Shown piece by piece: positions 14,542-21,203 of a stretch of DNA of 35,128 nucleotides (positions are counted from its first letter, which is position 1; each line of letters opens with the position of its first letter). The notes under the pieces were generated by a model that was not told where the DNA came from, ran no database searches, and saw nothing but the letters and a program-made list of their open reading frames with translations. The stretch covers positions 1 to 35,128 of IMG/VR virus record IMGVR_UViG_3300048997_000093. One strand, 5' to 3'. The stretch is from a virus. Both the position numbers and the translations under genes were made by a program.

Positions 14542-14910
14542 TCAGGTCTCCTCGGGTGGGACCGACGGCATCGCGTCGTCGGGTCGGTAGGTGAAGCCGG
14601 CGCCCTGATCCACGATCACCTCGACCTCGACCAGGGCCGGCGTGAACTGGTAGAACACGCCGAACAGGTGCTCGGCGATCGCGGCGCCCGAGGCGGGGAA
14701 CGGCAGCGTGTCGGACAGGTTCACCCCGTCCATGTAGGTGGCCAGCCAGTAGTCGATCTCGGCCGTCGGCGAGATGTCGCCGCTACTGGCGTCGAAGCGG
14801 GCCGTGACGTCGAAGGTGTGCCCGTGCAGGCGCCCCTCGGGGTCGGTGCGCGGCCGGTTATCCAGGGCGTGGATCGCGGCGAACCGGGCGTGGTGGGACA
14901 GGATGATCAA
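14542..14910 (-). CDS. Divergent QueD / pyruvoyl-tetrahydropterin synthase-like protein
   Basis: 122 residues from TTG at 14910, chosen because GAGGAGGAG lies six bases upstream. The N-terminus ILSHHARFAAIHALDN then EGRLHGHTFDVTARFD matches the T-fold of QueD/PTPS enzymes, with zinc ligands H14, H29 and H31. QueD makes carboxy-tetrahydropterin for 7-deazaguanine synthesis. The usual Cys just before LHGH is Pro-Glu here, and the LDH catalytic His is not seen, so the standard reaction is doubtful. IAEHLFGVFYQFTPALVEVE follows the family's late helix and strand. No queC, queE or TGT-like gene is in the window. Confidence 0.6.
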   Translation of the reverse strand: MIILSHHARFAAIHALDNRPRTDPEGRLHGHTFDVTARFDASSGDISPTAEIDYWLATYMDGVNLSDTLPFPASGAAIAEHLFGVFYQFTPALVEVEVIVDQGAGFTYRPDDAMPSVPPEET

Positions 14911-14933
14911 GGCGCTCCTCCTCGGAATGATCA

Positions 14934-15019
14934 CCGGCCCGGGCAACGGAGGCTAGTCAGCATCGCCCGGGCCGGCATGGGGTGGCCGGGCCAGCCCCCG
15001 GGGGATTGGGCTGGCCCGG
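14934..15019 (-). terminator. Tandem perfect stem-loops
   Basis: Two hairpins follow the gene ending at 15025. One pairs 14986-14997 (ccgggccagccc) with 15008-15019 perfectly over 12 bp. The other pairs 14934-14944 (ccggcccgggc) with 14965-14975 over 11 bp. They should end transcription from the 15541-15600 promoter, though the QueD-like operon just beyond has no obvious promoter, so some read-through is likely. Confidence 0.7.
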
Positions 15020-15024
15020 TCCGT

Positions 15025-15534
15025 CTACAGCCGCTCGTTCCAGGTCTCGACGGCGAACGGGTCGTACGCGGGCTCGTCCGGGATGACCAGCGTGTCCAGC
15101 TCGCCGCTGTCGCCCTCGACGACGTCCAGCACCTCGTAGCCCAGGCGGGTCGCCTCGGCGACGGCGGCCTCAGCGTCGGTCGCCTCGATCGACGGGCCGT
15201 GGCTACCGCCGACGCTCATCGTGGTGAAGGTCCGGACGGCGGGCTCGTCGGCGAAGTGGCCGGCCGCGCCGCAGTGCTTGCAGACGGTCAGGGCCTCGGC
15301 GTGCGCGGCCTCGATCAGCTCCAGCTCCTCGCTCGTGCGGAACGGGTGCCGGTTGTCGCGGGCCTTCACTCCGGCCTCGACGAGCTGGGTGATGTCGCGT
15401 CCGCAGTCGCGGCACACGCCGTGCCGGTGCCCGTACTGGGCGTCGGGCTGCGAGATGTCCCAGCCGGTGCTGACGCTGCGGAGGTAGGTCAGCTCGTGGC
15501 GGTGGGTGAAGGCGGTGGACGCGAGTGTCGTCAT
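15025..15534 (-). CDS. Zinc-ribbon hypothetical protein
   Basis: 169 residues from ATG at 15534 with AAGGGAG upstream. CRDCGRDI (about residue 41) and CKHCGAAGHF (about 84) form a zinc ribbon; the C-terminal 70 residues are acidic. It is a one-gene unit: own promoter at 15541-15600 and terminator at 14934-15019. Its placement between the modification operon and the QueD-like gene may be functional, but this is not shown. Confidence 0.65.
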   Translation of the reverse strand: MTTLASTAFTHRHELTYLRSVSTGWDISQPDAQYGHRHGVCRDCGRDITQLVEAGVKARDNRHPFRTSEELELIEAAHAEALTVCKHCGAAGHFADEPAVRTFTTMSVGGSHGPSIEATDAEAAVAEATRLGYEVLDVVEGDSGELDTLVIPDEPAYDPFAVETWNERL

Positions 15535-15540
15535 GGCGTG

Positions 15541-15600
15541 CTCCCTTGGGTGGGGTGTCTGTCCAACCCAGACAATAGTCTGGTCTGTCAATCTCGGCAA
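15541..15600 (-). promoter_or_regulatory. Promoter with 17-bp operator and leader
   Basis: Minus strand: -35 TTGCCG (15595-15600), exactly 17 bases, -10 TATTGT (15572-15577). Operator GTCTGTCCAACCCAGAC at 15557-15573; a second palindrome CCAGAC-AATA-GTCTGG (15568-15583) spans the -10. CCCCACCCAAGGGAG (15541-15555) gives the ribosome binding site for 15534. The -35 overlaps the end of the kinase gene. Confidence 0.8.
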
Positions 15601-16148
15601 AGCAGGCTCACCGGCACTCCCCGCCTGCGGAGCAGCGCAAACACGGTCGCGGCCATCGGCTCCGCGCCGTGATGGGACAGGTCGAGCTGCGCGGCCCCGA
15701 ACCGGGCCGCTAGACGCGCTGCCTTGCTGCCCCGGCCCTGCACCCAGGACTCGTTCTGGAGGCGCGTCCCGGCCTCCTCGGCGCGGTGGCGGCGGCGCCA
15801 GGCCACAGTGCCAGGGTTGGCCACGGCGTGGAGCAGGTGCAGCCGGTAGCCGGCGGACTCGGCGACGTCGAAGAACTTCGCGTAGGCCAGCCGGTCGCCC
15901 TCGGCGAGCACCAGCGGCGCCGGGATCGAGCTGATCCAGGCTTCGGCCTCTCGGGCGATCGACATGCCCAGGGTGTCGGTGCCGCCGAACGGCTCCCGCT
16001 TGCGGCCGGGCATGACCAGCTCGCCGCGTCGCAAGTGCGGGATCGGGGTGAAGTGCTCGGCGAAGCCGTCGAGCCCGCTGACCATCGCGGTGACGAGCGT
16101 CGTCTTGCCGACGCCCGGCGGGCCGATCAGGTAGACCAGGTCAGCCAC
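15588..16148 (-). CDS. P-loop kinase, candidate 5-hydroxymethylpyrimidine DNA kinase
   Basis: 186 residues from GTG at 16148 (8-base overlap with HIT). Walker A GPPGVGKT at 9-16; a FGGTDTLGMS motif at 54-63; VLAEGDRL near 80-87 as a Walker B-like strand. Family knowledge: thymidine hypermodification clusters of phages such as ViI and M6 encode a P-loop kinase that phosphorylates 5-hydroxymethyluracil in DNA. Here it is last in an operon with a TET/JBP oxygenase and an aGPT-PPlase-like protein, which supports that role. It could be another small-molecule kinase. Confidence 0.65.
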   Translation of the reverse strand: MADLVYLIGPPGVGKTTLVTAMVSGLDGFAEHFTPIPHLRRGELVMPGRKREPFGGTDTLGMSIAREAEAWISSIPAPLVLAEGDRLAYAKFFDVAESAGYRLHLLHAVANPGTVAWRRRHRAEEAGTRLQNESWVQGRGSKAARLAARFGAAQLDLSHHGAEPMAATVFALLRRRGVPVSLLCRD

Positions 16149-16494
16149 GATGGGCCTCCGTCCAGGGCAGCAGCAGCCCGTCGCCCGGTCGGCGCGGCAG
16201 GTAGTGGACGTGCAGATGCAGCACCGTCTGCGTGGCCGCCGGACCGGCGGACGTGATCAGGTTGAAGTCATCGCGATAGCCCGGGTTGTTCTCCCAGTCC
16301 TTCGCCCATGACGAGGCCAGCGCCGTCGCCGAGTGCAGCCCCCCGAGGTCACGGGCGTCCACGACGTGGCGCACCGGCAGGAACAGGCGGTGTCCTGGCA
16401 CTCTCGGCTTCAACGGCACGAACGACACCGCGCCGTAGCCGGACACGTCGAACTCGTCGCGCTCGATCCGCCCACAGAACACGCACTCAGCCAC
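16141..16494 (-). CDS. HIT-family hydrolase
   Basis: 117 residues from GTG at 16494. It starts CVFCGRI, continues AVSFVPLKPRVPGHRLFLP, and ends with the histidine triad H93-L-H95-V-H97 in QTVLHLHVHYLPR. HIT proteins hydrolyse nucleoside phosphoramidates, dinucleoside polyphosphates or aminoacyl adenylates. It lies inside the modification operon with 8-base overlaps on both sides, so it may clear a nucleotide by-product there; that link is inference. Confidence 0.85.
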   Translation of the reverse strand: MAECVFCGRIERDEFDVSGYGAVSFVPLKPRVPGHRLFLPVRHVVDARDLGGLHSATALASSWAKDWENNPGYRDDFNLITSAGPAATQTVLHLHVHYLPRRPGDGLLLPWTEAHRG

Positions 16495-16873
16495 GGCGGT
16501 CTCCTCTCAGCGCGAGCCGATTGATGAGCAGGTGGACGCTGTTGTCGGCGATGATCCCCAGCCAGACGTGCAGCCACGGCTGGGACTCGATGTAGCCCGA
16601 GCGGCCGGCGTCGGCCAGCTCGTAGCGGTAGGCCCGGGGCGCGGCTTGGTTCTTGGCCCACACCAGGTAGCGGGCCAGACGCCAGCGGTCGATCGCGAAG
16701 TGCGTCCCGGCGATCACCGCCAGCCGGGCCGGCGAGCGTGTCAGCGGCACGAAGCACGCCGCGTAGGTCAGGGCGTGCGCGGCGGCCGGGCCATGGGCGC
16801 GCAACTTGCCCTCGGCCATCCAGGTCGACTGCACGACGTAGTCGCCGAAAAGGTGCGCGATCAGCTCATCCAC
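16487..16873 (-). CDS. DUF3307 membrane protein
   Basis: 128 residues from GTG at 16873. LIAHLFGDYVVQSTWMAEGK opens the protein, then HALTYAACFVPL, AVIAGTHFAIDRWRLARYLV, and a C-terminal WLGIIADNSVHLLINRLAL: the DUF3307 pattern, with several hydrophobic helices and conserved H/D residues. Function is unknown; the family occurs in phages and bacteria. Why a membrane protein lies within a DNA modification operon is unclear. Confidence 0.75.
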   Translation of the reverse strand: MDELIAHLFGDYVVQSTWMAEGKLRAHGPAAAHALTYAACFVPLTRSPARLAVIAGTHFAIDRWRLARYLVWAKNQAAPRAYRYELADAGRSGYIESQPWLHVWLGIIADNSVHLLINRLALRGDRRG

Positions 16874-17729
16874 GGCGGCGCTCCACTTCCACGAGGCGAT
16901 CGACGATCTCCGGCGCCCAGCGGACGCCGGAGTGCCACAGCGGCGGCACCGAGCGCATGTCCAGCGTCCCGGTGTCGCCCTCAACGGGGACCGGACGCCA
17001 GCCCTGCGTCAGCTCGCCGACGCCGGTGACCGGGACGCTAGGCCACAGCTCGCGCCACGCGTCCAGCCAGCGCTCCAGGTGCTTGTGGGCATCCAGCGGC
17101 TTGGCGACCTGCTGCGGGACCAGCGACGAGCCGGCCCACCACCAGCCCGGCTTGGTCGGGATGACGTAGGCGTACACGATCTGGAACCGGCCGCGTCGGG
17201 AGTACAGCGCCGGGCGGTGCGCCAGGCCAGCCAGCTCGGGCGGTAGATCGAGCTGCACCTGGCAGCTCCAGCCCCACCGGAAGCCGGCGCAGCGTTCGGT
17301 GAACCCGTGGGTGCGGATCACCCGTGCGCCACGCGGCGCGGCCTCGCGGCGGCGGCCGGCGAACTGGAGGCGCGCCGAGTCGACGATGAACGGCACGTCC
17401 ACGGCGATCGCGGACAGCTTCGCCACCCGGAACGGTCCAAGGTCGAGCTGGTCGTAGTGGCCCTCGTGCGGCGGGTGCTTGTGCTTGTAGACGTACGCGA
17501 CCGGGGTGACGGTGCGGGGCGGGAATAGCTTGGATTCGTACCAGTTCCACCACAGGTCCAGGTTGCGCCGCGACCGGGCATCCCCGGCGGGATAGACCAT
17601 GCCGGTGCTCGCGCGCCATGCCTGGACTGGGGAGTTGATCTCGTTCCAGGTGAACGGGATGCCGGCGCGTTCCAGGGCAAGCGCGGTCGCCGAGCCGAAC
17701 CACCCCATGCCCTCCAGGTGAAGCGTCAC
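16866..17729 (-). CDS. DAAO/ThiO-like flavin-dependent oxidoreductase or lyase
   Basis: 287 residues from GTG at 17729 (GTGA overlap). Residues 3-30 form a Rossmann dinucleotide-binding unit: GMGWFG (G7, G9, G12) and a Glu at 30 ending the second strand. It is followed by ASTGMVYPAGDARSRRNLDL, in keeping with FAD enzymes acting on amino acids. A late GELTQGWRPVPVEGDTG segment resembles the second FAD contact of this superfamily. In phage thymidine hypermodification, flavin-dependent lyases trim the installed amino acid. That is the likely job here given its neighbours. Confidence 0.65.
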   Translation of the reverse strand: MTLHLEGMGWFGSATALALERAGIPFTWNEINSPVQAWRASTGMVYPAGDARSRRNLDLWWNWYESKLFPPRTVTPVAYVYKHKHPPHEGHYDQLDLGPFRVAKLSAIAVDVPFIVDSARLQFAGRRREAAPRGARVIRTHGFTERCAGFRWGWSCQVQLDLPPELAGLAHRPALYSRRGRFQIVYAYVIPTKPGWWWAGSSLVPQQVAKPLDAHKHLERWLDAWRELWPSVPVTGVGELTQGWRPVPVEGDTGTLDMRSVPPLWHSGVRWAPEIVDRLVEVERRRG

Positions 17730-17926
17730 GGCCGGCTCAGCTCCTTGAGCTTGATCCGCTGGATGATGACCGTGTGGCCGGTCTCGTCGTGGTGGGCGTA
17801 GCCCTGTCGGACCGTCAGCAGGCCACCGACGCCCATCACCGTCGAGCGGCCCTCGGGGCAGTCGCGGCACATGGCGTTCTCCTCGACGGTCTGGGTGCGG
17901 ACGCGCCGGCCCTTGCGGTCGATCAT
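17726..17926 (-). CDS. Small Cys-containing hypothetical protein
   Basis: 66 residues from ATG at 17926 (ATGA overlap with the aGPT-PPlase-like gene). A basic start (DRKGRRVRT), CRDCPEG, then RQGYAHHDETGHTVIIQRIK. The CxxC and clustered His could bind a metal. Not recognised. It is embedded in the modification operon, so it may be an accessory component. Confidence 0.55.
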   Translation of the reverse strand: MIDRKGRRVRTQTVEENAMCRDCPEGRSTVMGVGGLLTVRQGYAHHDETGHTVIIQRIKLKELSRP

Positions 17927-18858
17927 GCTGCGCTCACGCCGTCGAGCCACCACAGCAGCCGGCCCCGGTCGCGGTACAGCCGGTTCAACTCCTTGCGCAC
18001 CCCCGGCCAGCCGGAGACCTCGCCGAGCAGGTGCGGCTCGAAGGCGCGCCCACGGGCGATCAGCGCCACCCCGTCGAGGCGGGTCGGGGACTTGCGGAGC
18101 TGATCCAGCATCTGGTCGACGTCATGGCCGACGTAGTAGCGGCCCTCGGTGACGGCGTGCCAGTCGCAGAGCGTCGTCTCGGCCGTCTCCAGCGTGGCCG
18201 GCAGCCCGGCCTCATGCAGCGCGGCGAGGTGGGCCAGGGACAGCTTGTCCAGCTCGGCCAGGGTGTCCGGGTGGTTGCCAGTCGGCACGTCCGGGTACAG
18301 CACCGCGAGGCCGTGGCGGGGGCCGGTGCTGTTCGCATGGCCCATGTCCGGCGCGGCCAGCGGGAAGCCGTTGACGGCGGCCAGCATCTCGCCGGTCTTG
18401 AAAGCGGCCCACCGGCCGTTGCCGTGGACCCGGGTCACCGCACTCGACACGGCCGACCAGCGGTCCTGGCTGGAGCCCGTGCCATACGCGGCGCCACCCA
18501 GCCAAGGGACGATGCCGCCGTAGGAGTCGATCGTGTCGACCAGCGAGCGCAGATGCGCCCGGAGCTGGCGGTGGTCGCGATGCGCCCGGCGCTCCACCCC
18601 CGTCGGCAGCACCAGCTCAGCCGGGGGCATCGCCACCTTCCCGTCGGTGGCCTCGAACGCGGCCAGCGCGCTCCCCAGGTGGTAGTAGGCGACGTGCAGG
18701 AACGTCAGCCACAGCCGGGCCTCACCGTCGAGATCCAGCAGCTCACCGACCTCACGCAGCACCGGGTAGACCGGGTCGACATCGCCCGTCTTGAGCTGCC
18801 AGTGGTGGAAGGTGCAGTAGTCGGCCCAGCCGGTGCCCTCCGTCCAGGAGCCGGTCAC
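17923..18858 (-). CDS. aGPT-PPlase (amino-acid:DNA transferase)-like protein
   Basis: 311 residues, all-helical. Motifs: WLTFLHVAYYHLGSALAAFE (50-69), WAAFKTGEMLAAV (150-162), APDMGHANSTGPRHGLAVLY (169-188), TLCDWHAVTEGRYYVGHDVD (229-248). These match, from memory, the alpha-glutamyl/putrescinyl thymine pyrophosphorylase superfamily, whose phage members replace the phosphate on a hydroxymethyluracil in DNA with an amino acid or amine. Its co-operonic kinase, flavoenzyme and TET/JBP oxygenase strengthen the call. The exact clade and amino acid cannot be read. Confidence 0.7.
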   Translation of the reverse strand: MTGSWTEGTGWADYCTFHHWQLKTGDVDPVYPVLREVGELLDLDGEARLWLTFLHVAYYHLGSALAAFEATDGKVAMPPAELVLPTGVERRAHRDHRQLRAHLRSLVDTIDSYGGIVPWLGGAAYGTGSSQDRWSAVSSAVTRVHGNGRWAAFKTGEMLAAVNGFPLAAPDMGHANSTGPRHGLAVLYPDVPTGNHPDTLAELDKLSLAHLAALHEAGLPATLETAETTLCDWHAVTEGRYYVGHDVDQMLDQLRKSPTRLDGVALIARGRAFEPHLLGEVSGWPGVRKELNRLYRDRGRLLWWLDGVSAA

Positions 18859-19049
18859 GGCAGCAGCTCCAGGTCATCGGGGCGGGTCGCCTTGGCGCCC
18901 ATGCCGCCGACGTAGATCACGAACACGTAGCGGTCGTTGACCGAGGAGATCCGCCCGTCCTCGGTGCGGGCGGTCGTGTTCGCGCCGGGCGGGTGGTAGC
19001 GGACCTTCGCGCCGATCTTGGCCTTAGCCTGCGCCAGCGTCATCGCCAT
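18855..19049 (-). CDS. Small SH3/KOW-like protein
   Basis: 64 residues. LAQAKAKIGAKVRYHPPG, then EDGRISSVNDRYVFVIYVGG and KATRPDDLELLP give a five-strand SH3-like barrel outline. ATG at 19049 has GGGGAG five bases upstream; an ATG at 19043 is also possible. Such modules bind nucleic acid or partner proteins. In the modification operon, between the oxygenase and the transferase, it may help target DNA. Confidence 0.65.
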   Translation of the reverse strand: MAMTLAQAKAKIGAKVRYHPPGANTTARTEDGRISSVNDRYVFVIYVGGMGAKATRPDDLELLP

Positions 19050-19915
19050 GACTTCTCCCCACTCACGACAGCCCGTTGGTTCTCCTCACGCTCGGTGCGC
19101 TTGGCCTGGCCCTGGGCCAGCTCGGCGGCGAACGTGGCGCAGTCCTTCATCCCCCGCAGGGCGTAGTAGACGATCGAGAACCGGTAGCCGCGCGGGACGC
19201 CTGCTGCTGCTGGGCGGATCCGGGTCAGTGGTGTCACCCCATGCACCAGGCGGAAGCCGTTGAAGAACACCACGTAGCCGTTGCGGCACGACGTGGTCAG
19301 CCCGTACTCGGGCAGATGCAGCCCCCCGCCCGAGACGCCCGAGCGGATCACCGGCATCGCCGACCAGGCGTCGAAGTTCATGCCGTCGCGGTGGTACGGG
19401 AGCTGCGCGGTGTGATTGACCACGCCGGAGGTCCAGTGGCTGTGCGGGGCCATCCGCCAGTCGTCGTCGATCTCGCCGATGGTCAGCACGTCCCGCTCGG
19501 CGATGGCCGGCGCGAAGCTGCGGAGCATGTCCCCGAGGTGCAGCGACAGCATCGCCAGGGTGTTGTGCACCTCGGGCATGTCGCGGGCGAGCGAGGTGAT
19601 CCGGCACGAGTCGTGCAGCATCGTCGGCCGGCGCGGAGCCATCCCGAACGTCCGAGACAGGGAGCGGAGCTTGCCGGCGCGGCCGAGCCCGGTGAACCCG
19701 TCGATCGCCAGCACCGCTTGGGTGAGCGCGCCGACCCAGCCGTCGGGCAGCGGCAGGTAGGCGAACACGGGCTCGCCCAGGTCGGGGTCGGTCACGATGG
19801 TGGGCTCCACGAGCTGCATCGCGGCGCGGTCATCAGCGACCAGCTCCCCGACGAGCCCGTCGGCCTGCTCGCGGGTGAGCAGGCGTCGCCGCTCCAGCCG
19901 GGTGGGCTCAGGCAT
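19040..19915 (-). CDS. TET/JBP-family Fe(II)/2-oxoglutarate oxygenase
   Basis: 291 residues. The double-stranded beta-helix core shows H175-x-D177 in LPYHRDGMNF, GGGLHLPEYG (197-205), the second Fe ligand H225 in LVHGVTPL, and R245 in GYRFSIVYY that binds 2-oxoglutarate. The WTSGVVNHTA segment before HxD and LPEYG after it fit the TET/JBP group of phages. These enzymes hydroxylate the methyl of 5-methylcytosine or thymine in DNA. No DNA methyltransferase is recognised in the window, so thymine is plausible but unproven. The start at 19915 overlaps the ParB-like gene by 8 bases. Confidence 0.85.
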   Translation of the reverse strand: MPEPTRLERRRLLTREQADGLVGELVADDRAAMQLVEPTIVTDPDLGEPVFAYLPLPDGWVGALTQAVLAIDGFTGLGRAGKLRSLSRTFGMAPRRPTMLHDSCRITSLARDMPEVHNTLAMLSLHLGDMLRSFAPAIAERDVLTIGEIDDDWRMAPHSHWTSGVVNHTAQLPYHRDGMNFDAWSAMPVIRSGVSGGGLHLPEYGLTTSCRNGYVVFFNGFRLVHGVTPLTRIRPAAAGVPRGYRFSIVYYALRGMKDCATFAAELAQGQAKRTEREENQRAVVSGEKSWR

Positions 19916-20687
19916 CGGAGGGCTCCTCGGCCTGCTCGGGCTCAGCCTCGGGGTCGGTGAGCTGCCCGTCGCCCTCAGCTTGGCCAGCCGGCGGGGTCCG
20001 CCCCGACACGGCGGCCACCATCGCGATCAGCGCCTCCGCGTTGCTCGGCAGCTCGTGGGCGGTGCGGTAGTCGTTCAGCCGCTCCACCACCCACGCGAAC
20101 AGGTCGGTGGTGTACTCGAAGTACAGCGACCGGGTCGCCTTGCCCTCGTAGCGTTCGCCGAGCGCGGCCATGCCGGCGTGGGGCTGCTGGCCCGGGAATT
20201 GCTGCTCGCCGTACTGGCTGCCCCCGGCCTCGGCCTTGGCGGCGGCGGCCAAGATCTCGTCCAGCTCCACCTGGTCGAAGCCGGCCGCGTCCAGCAGGGA
20301 GGCGTTGAACCCGTCGAGCTGTTCGGCCAGCACCGCCTGCTCCCACTCGGCCAGTTCACCGGAGCGGTTGTCGGCGATGGCGTAGGCGCGGGCCTCCTCG
20401 GTGGTGCCCGGGAACCGGGTCACGTGGACCTGCGCGTACGGGGCCGGCTGGTCCTGTTCGGCCGCTTCGGCGTTCAGCTCGCGCATCACCTCGACGGTGC
20501 CGTTGCCGGCGATCGCCATGTACCGGCCGTTCACCACCAGCGGCTTGCGCTGCCCGAACCGGGACAGGCTGGCCCGGATGACGTCCAGGTTGCGGCGGTT
20601 GTGCTTGCGGGCGTTGTCCGGGTCGGTCTTGATCTTCTCGATGGGCACGGTCTCGACGGGTAACGCGGTGCGGTCAGGCTTCGGCAT
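19908..20687 (-). CDS. ParB-like nuclease-domain protein
   Basis: 259 residues from ATG at 20687. The N-terminal 110 residues match the ParB/sulfiredoxin-like domain: VPIEKIKTDPDNARKHNRRN, IRASLSRFGQRKPLVVNGRY, AIAGNGTVEVM (replacing the classic GERR box) and YAIADNRSGELAEW. The middle holds an extra conserved-looking block (YFEYTTDLFAWVVERLNDYR) and the C-terminus is acidic and disordered. Genes of this type often neighbour TET/JBP oxygenases in phages, perhaps to choose DNA sites. No parA or parS is seen, so a partition role is unlikely. Confidence 0.8.
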   Translation of the reverse strand: MPKPDRTALPVETVPIEKIKTDPDNARKHNRRNLDVIRASLSRFGQRKPLVVNGRYMAIAGNGTVEVMRELNAEAAEQDQPAPYAQVHVTRFPGTTEEARAYAIADNRSGELAEWEQAVLAEQLDGFNASLLDAAGFDQVELDEILAAAAKAEAGGSQYGEQQFPGQQPHAGMAALGERYEGKATRSLYFEYTTDLFAWVVERLNDYRTAHELPSNAEALIAMVAAVSGRTPPAGQAEGDGQLTDPEAEPEQAEEPSDA

Positions 20688-21009
20688 GCGGGGTGTCCTC
20701 CTCGGGCATCGGGGCCAGTATCAGCCCGGCCAGCGCGGCGAGCTGGCGGGCGAGCTGCATCGGCGACGGCATCGGCTCGGCGTCCAGGTTGGCCGCGATG
20801 GCGCGGCACCGGTTGCGGACATCGGGCGAGGCGGTCAGGTGCAGCCCGTAGTTGCACACGCAGCCGTTTGGGTCACGCACCAGGGCCGGGTCGGCGGCGA
20901 CCTGCCAGCGCCCGTCGGTCCAGATCAGACGCAGGCTCACCGTCGTCGTCCAGGCGTGGCCCGGGGGCCACAGGTCCGGCTCAGGCTCGGGCGCCTTGCG
21001 CGGGCTCAC
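20674..21009 (-). CDS. Hypothetical protein
   Basis: 111 residues from GTG at 21009 (GTGA overlap). A Pro/Glu-rich start, then beta strands (TTTVSLRLIWTDGRWQVA), CVCNYGLHL with two Cys, and a helical C-terminus (SPMQLARQLAALAGLIL). It overlaps the ParB-like start by 14 bases. No family is recognised. Confidence 0.55.
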   Translation of the reverse strand: MSPRKAPEPEPDLWPPGHAWTTTVSLRLIWTDGRWQVAADPALVRDPNGCVCNYGLHLTASPDVRNRCRAIAANLDAEPMPSPMQLARQLAALAGLILAPMPEEDTPHAEA

Positions 21010-21203
21010 GCCCGGGCCGCTAACCGATCCAGCACCCGGGCCTGCTCGGCGTCGAGCACCGCGTGCAGCTCGGCGGCCTGCCGGTCGCTGATGCCCAGTC
21101 GGTCGTGCACCGAGACCACGGCCTTGCGGGCGTCGGCGATCGCTGACTGATCGTGCGCGACCTCGGCCGCCCACGCGGCCATGCCCTGCTTGGCTGTCCT
21201 CAT
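21006..21203 (-). CDS. Small helical hypothetical protein
   Basis: 65 residues from ATG at 21203. Almost entirely helical: AAWAAEVAHDQSAIADARKA, then ISDRQAAELHAVLDAEQARV. No family is recognised; possible coiled-coil or regulator. Four-base overlaps on both sides keep it in the same operon. Confidence 0.55.
   Translation of the reverse strand: MRTAKQGMAAWAAEVAHDQSAIADARKAVVSVHDRLGISDRQAAELHAVLDAEQARVLDRLAARA

Noticed and set aside
14542-14910. A complete 7-deazaguanine DNA modification pathway
   Set aside because: Only a QueD-like protein lacking its catalytic Cys is present; no QueC, QueE, FolE or transglycosylase-like gene is found in the window.
14494-15672. Long plus-strand open frame (392 codons)
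   Set aside because: It crosses two terminators and a promoter of the minus-strand genes and is rich in low-information Val/Gly/Arg; the minus-strand genes have ribosome binding sites and recognisable motifs.
19908-20687. ParB-like protein as part of a plasmid-style partition system
   Set aside because: No ParA and no parS-like repeats are present; the genomic context is DNA modification.
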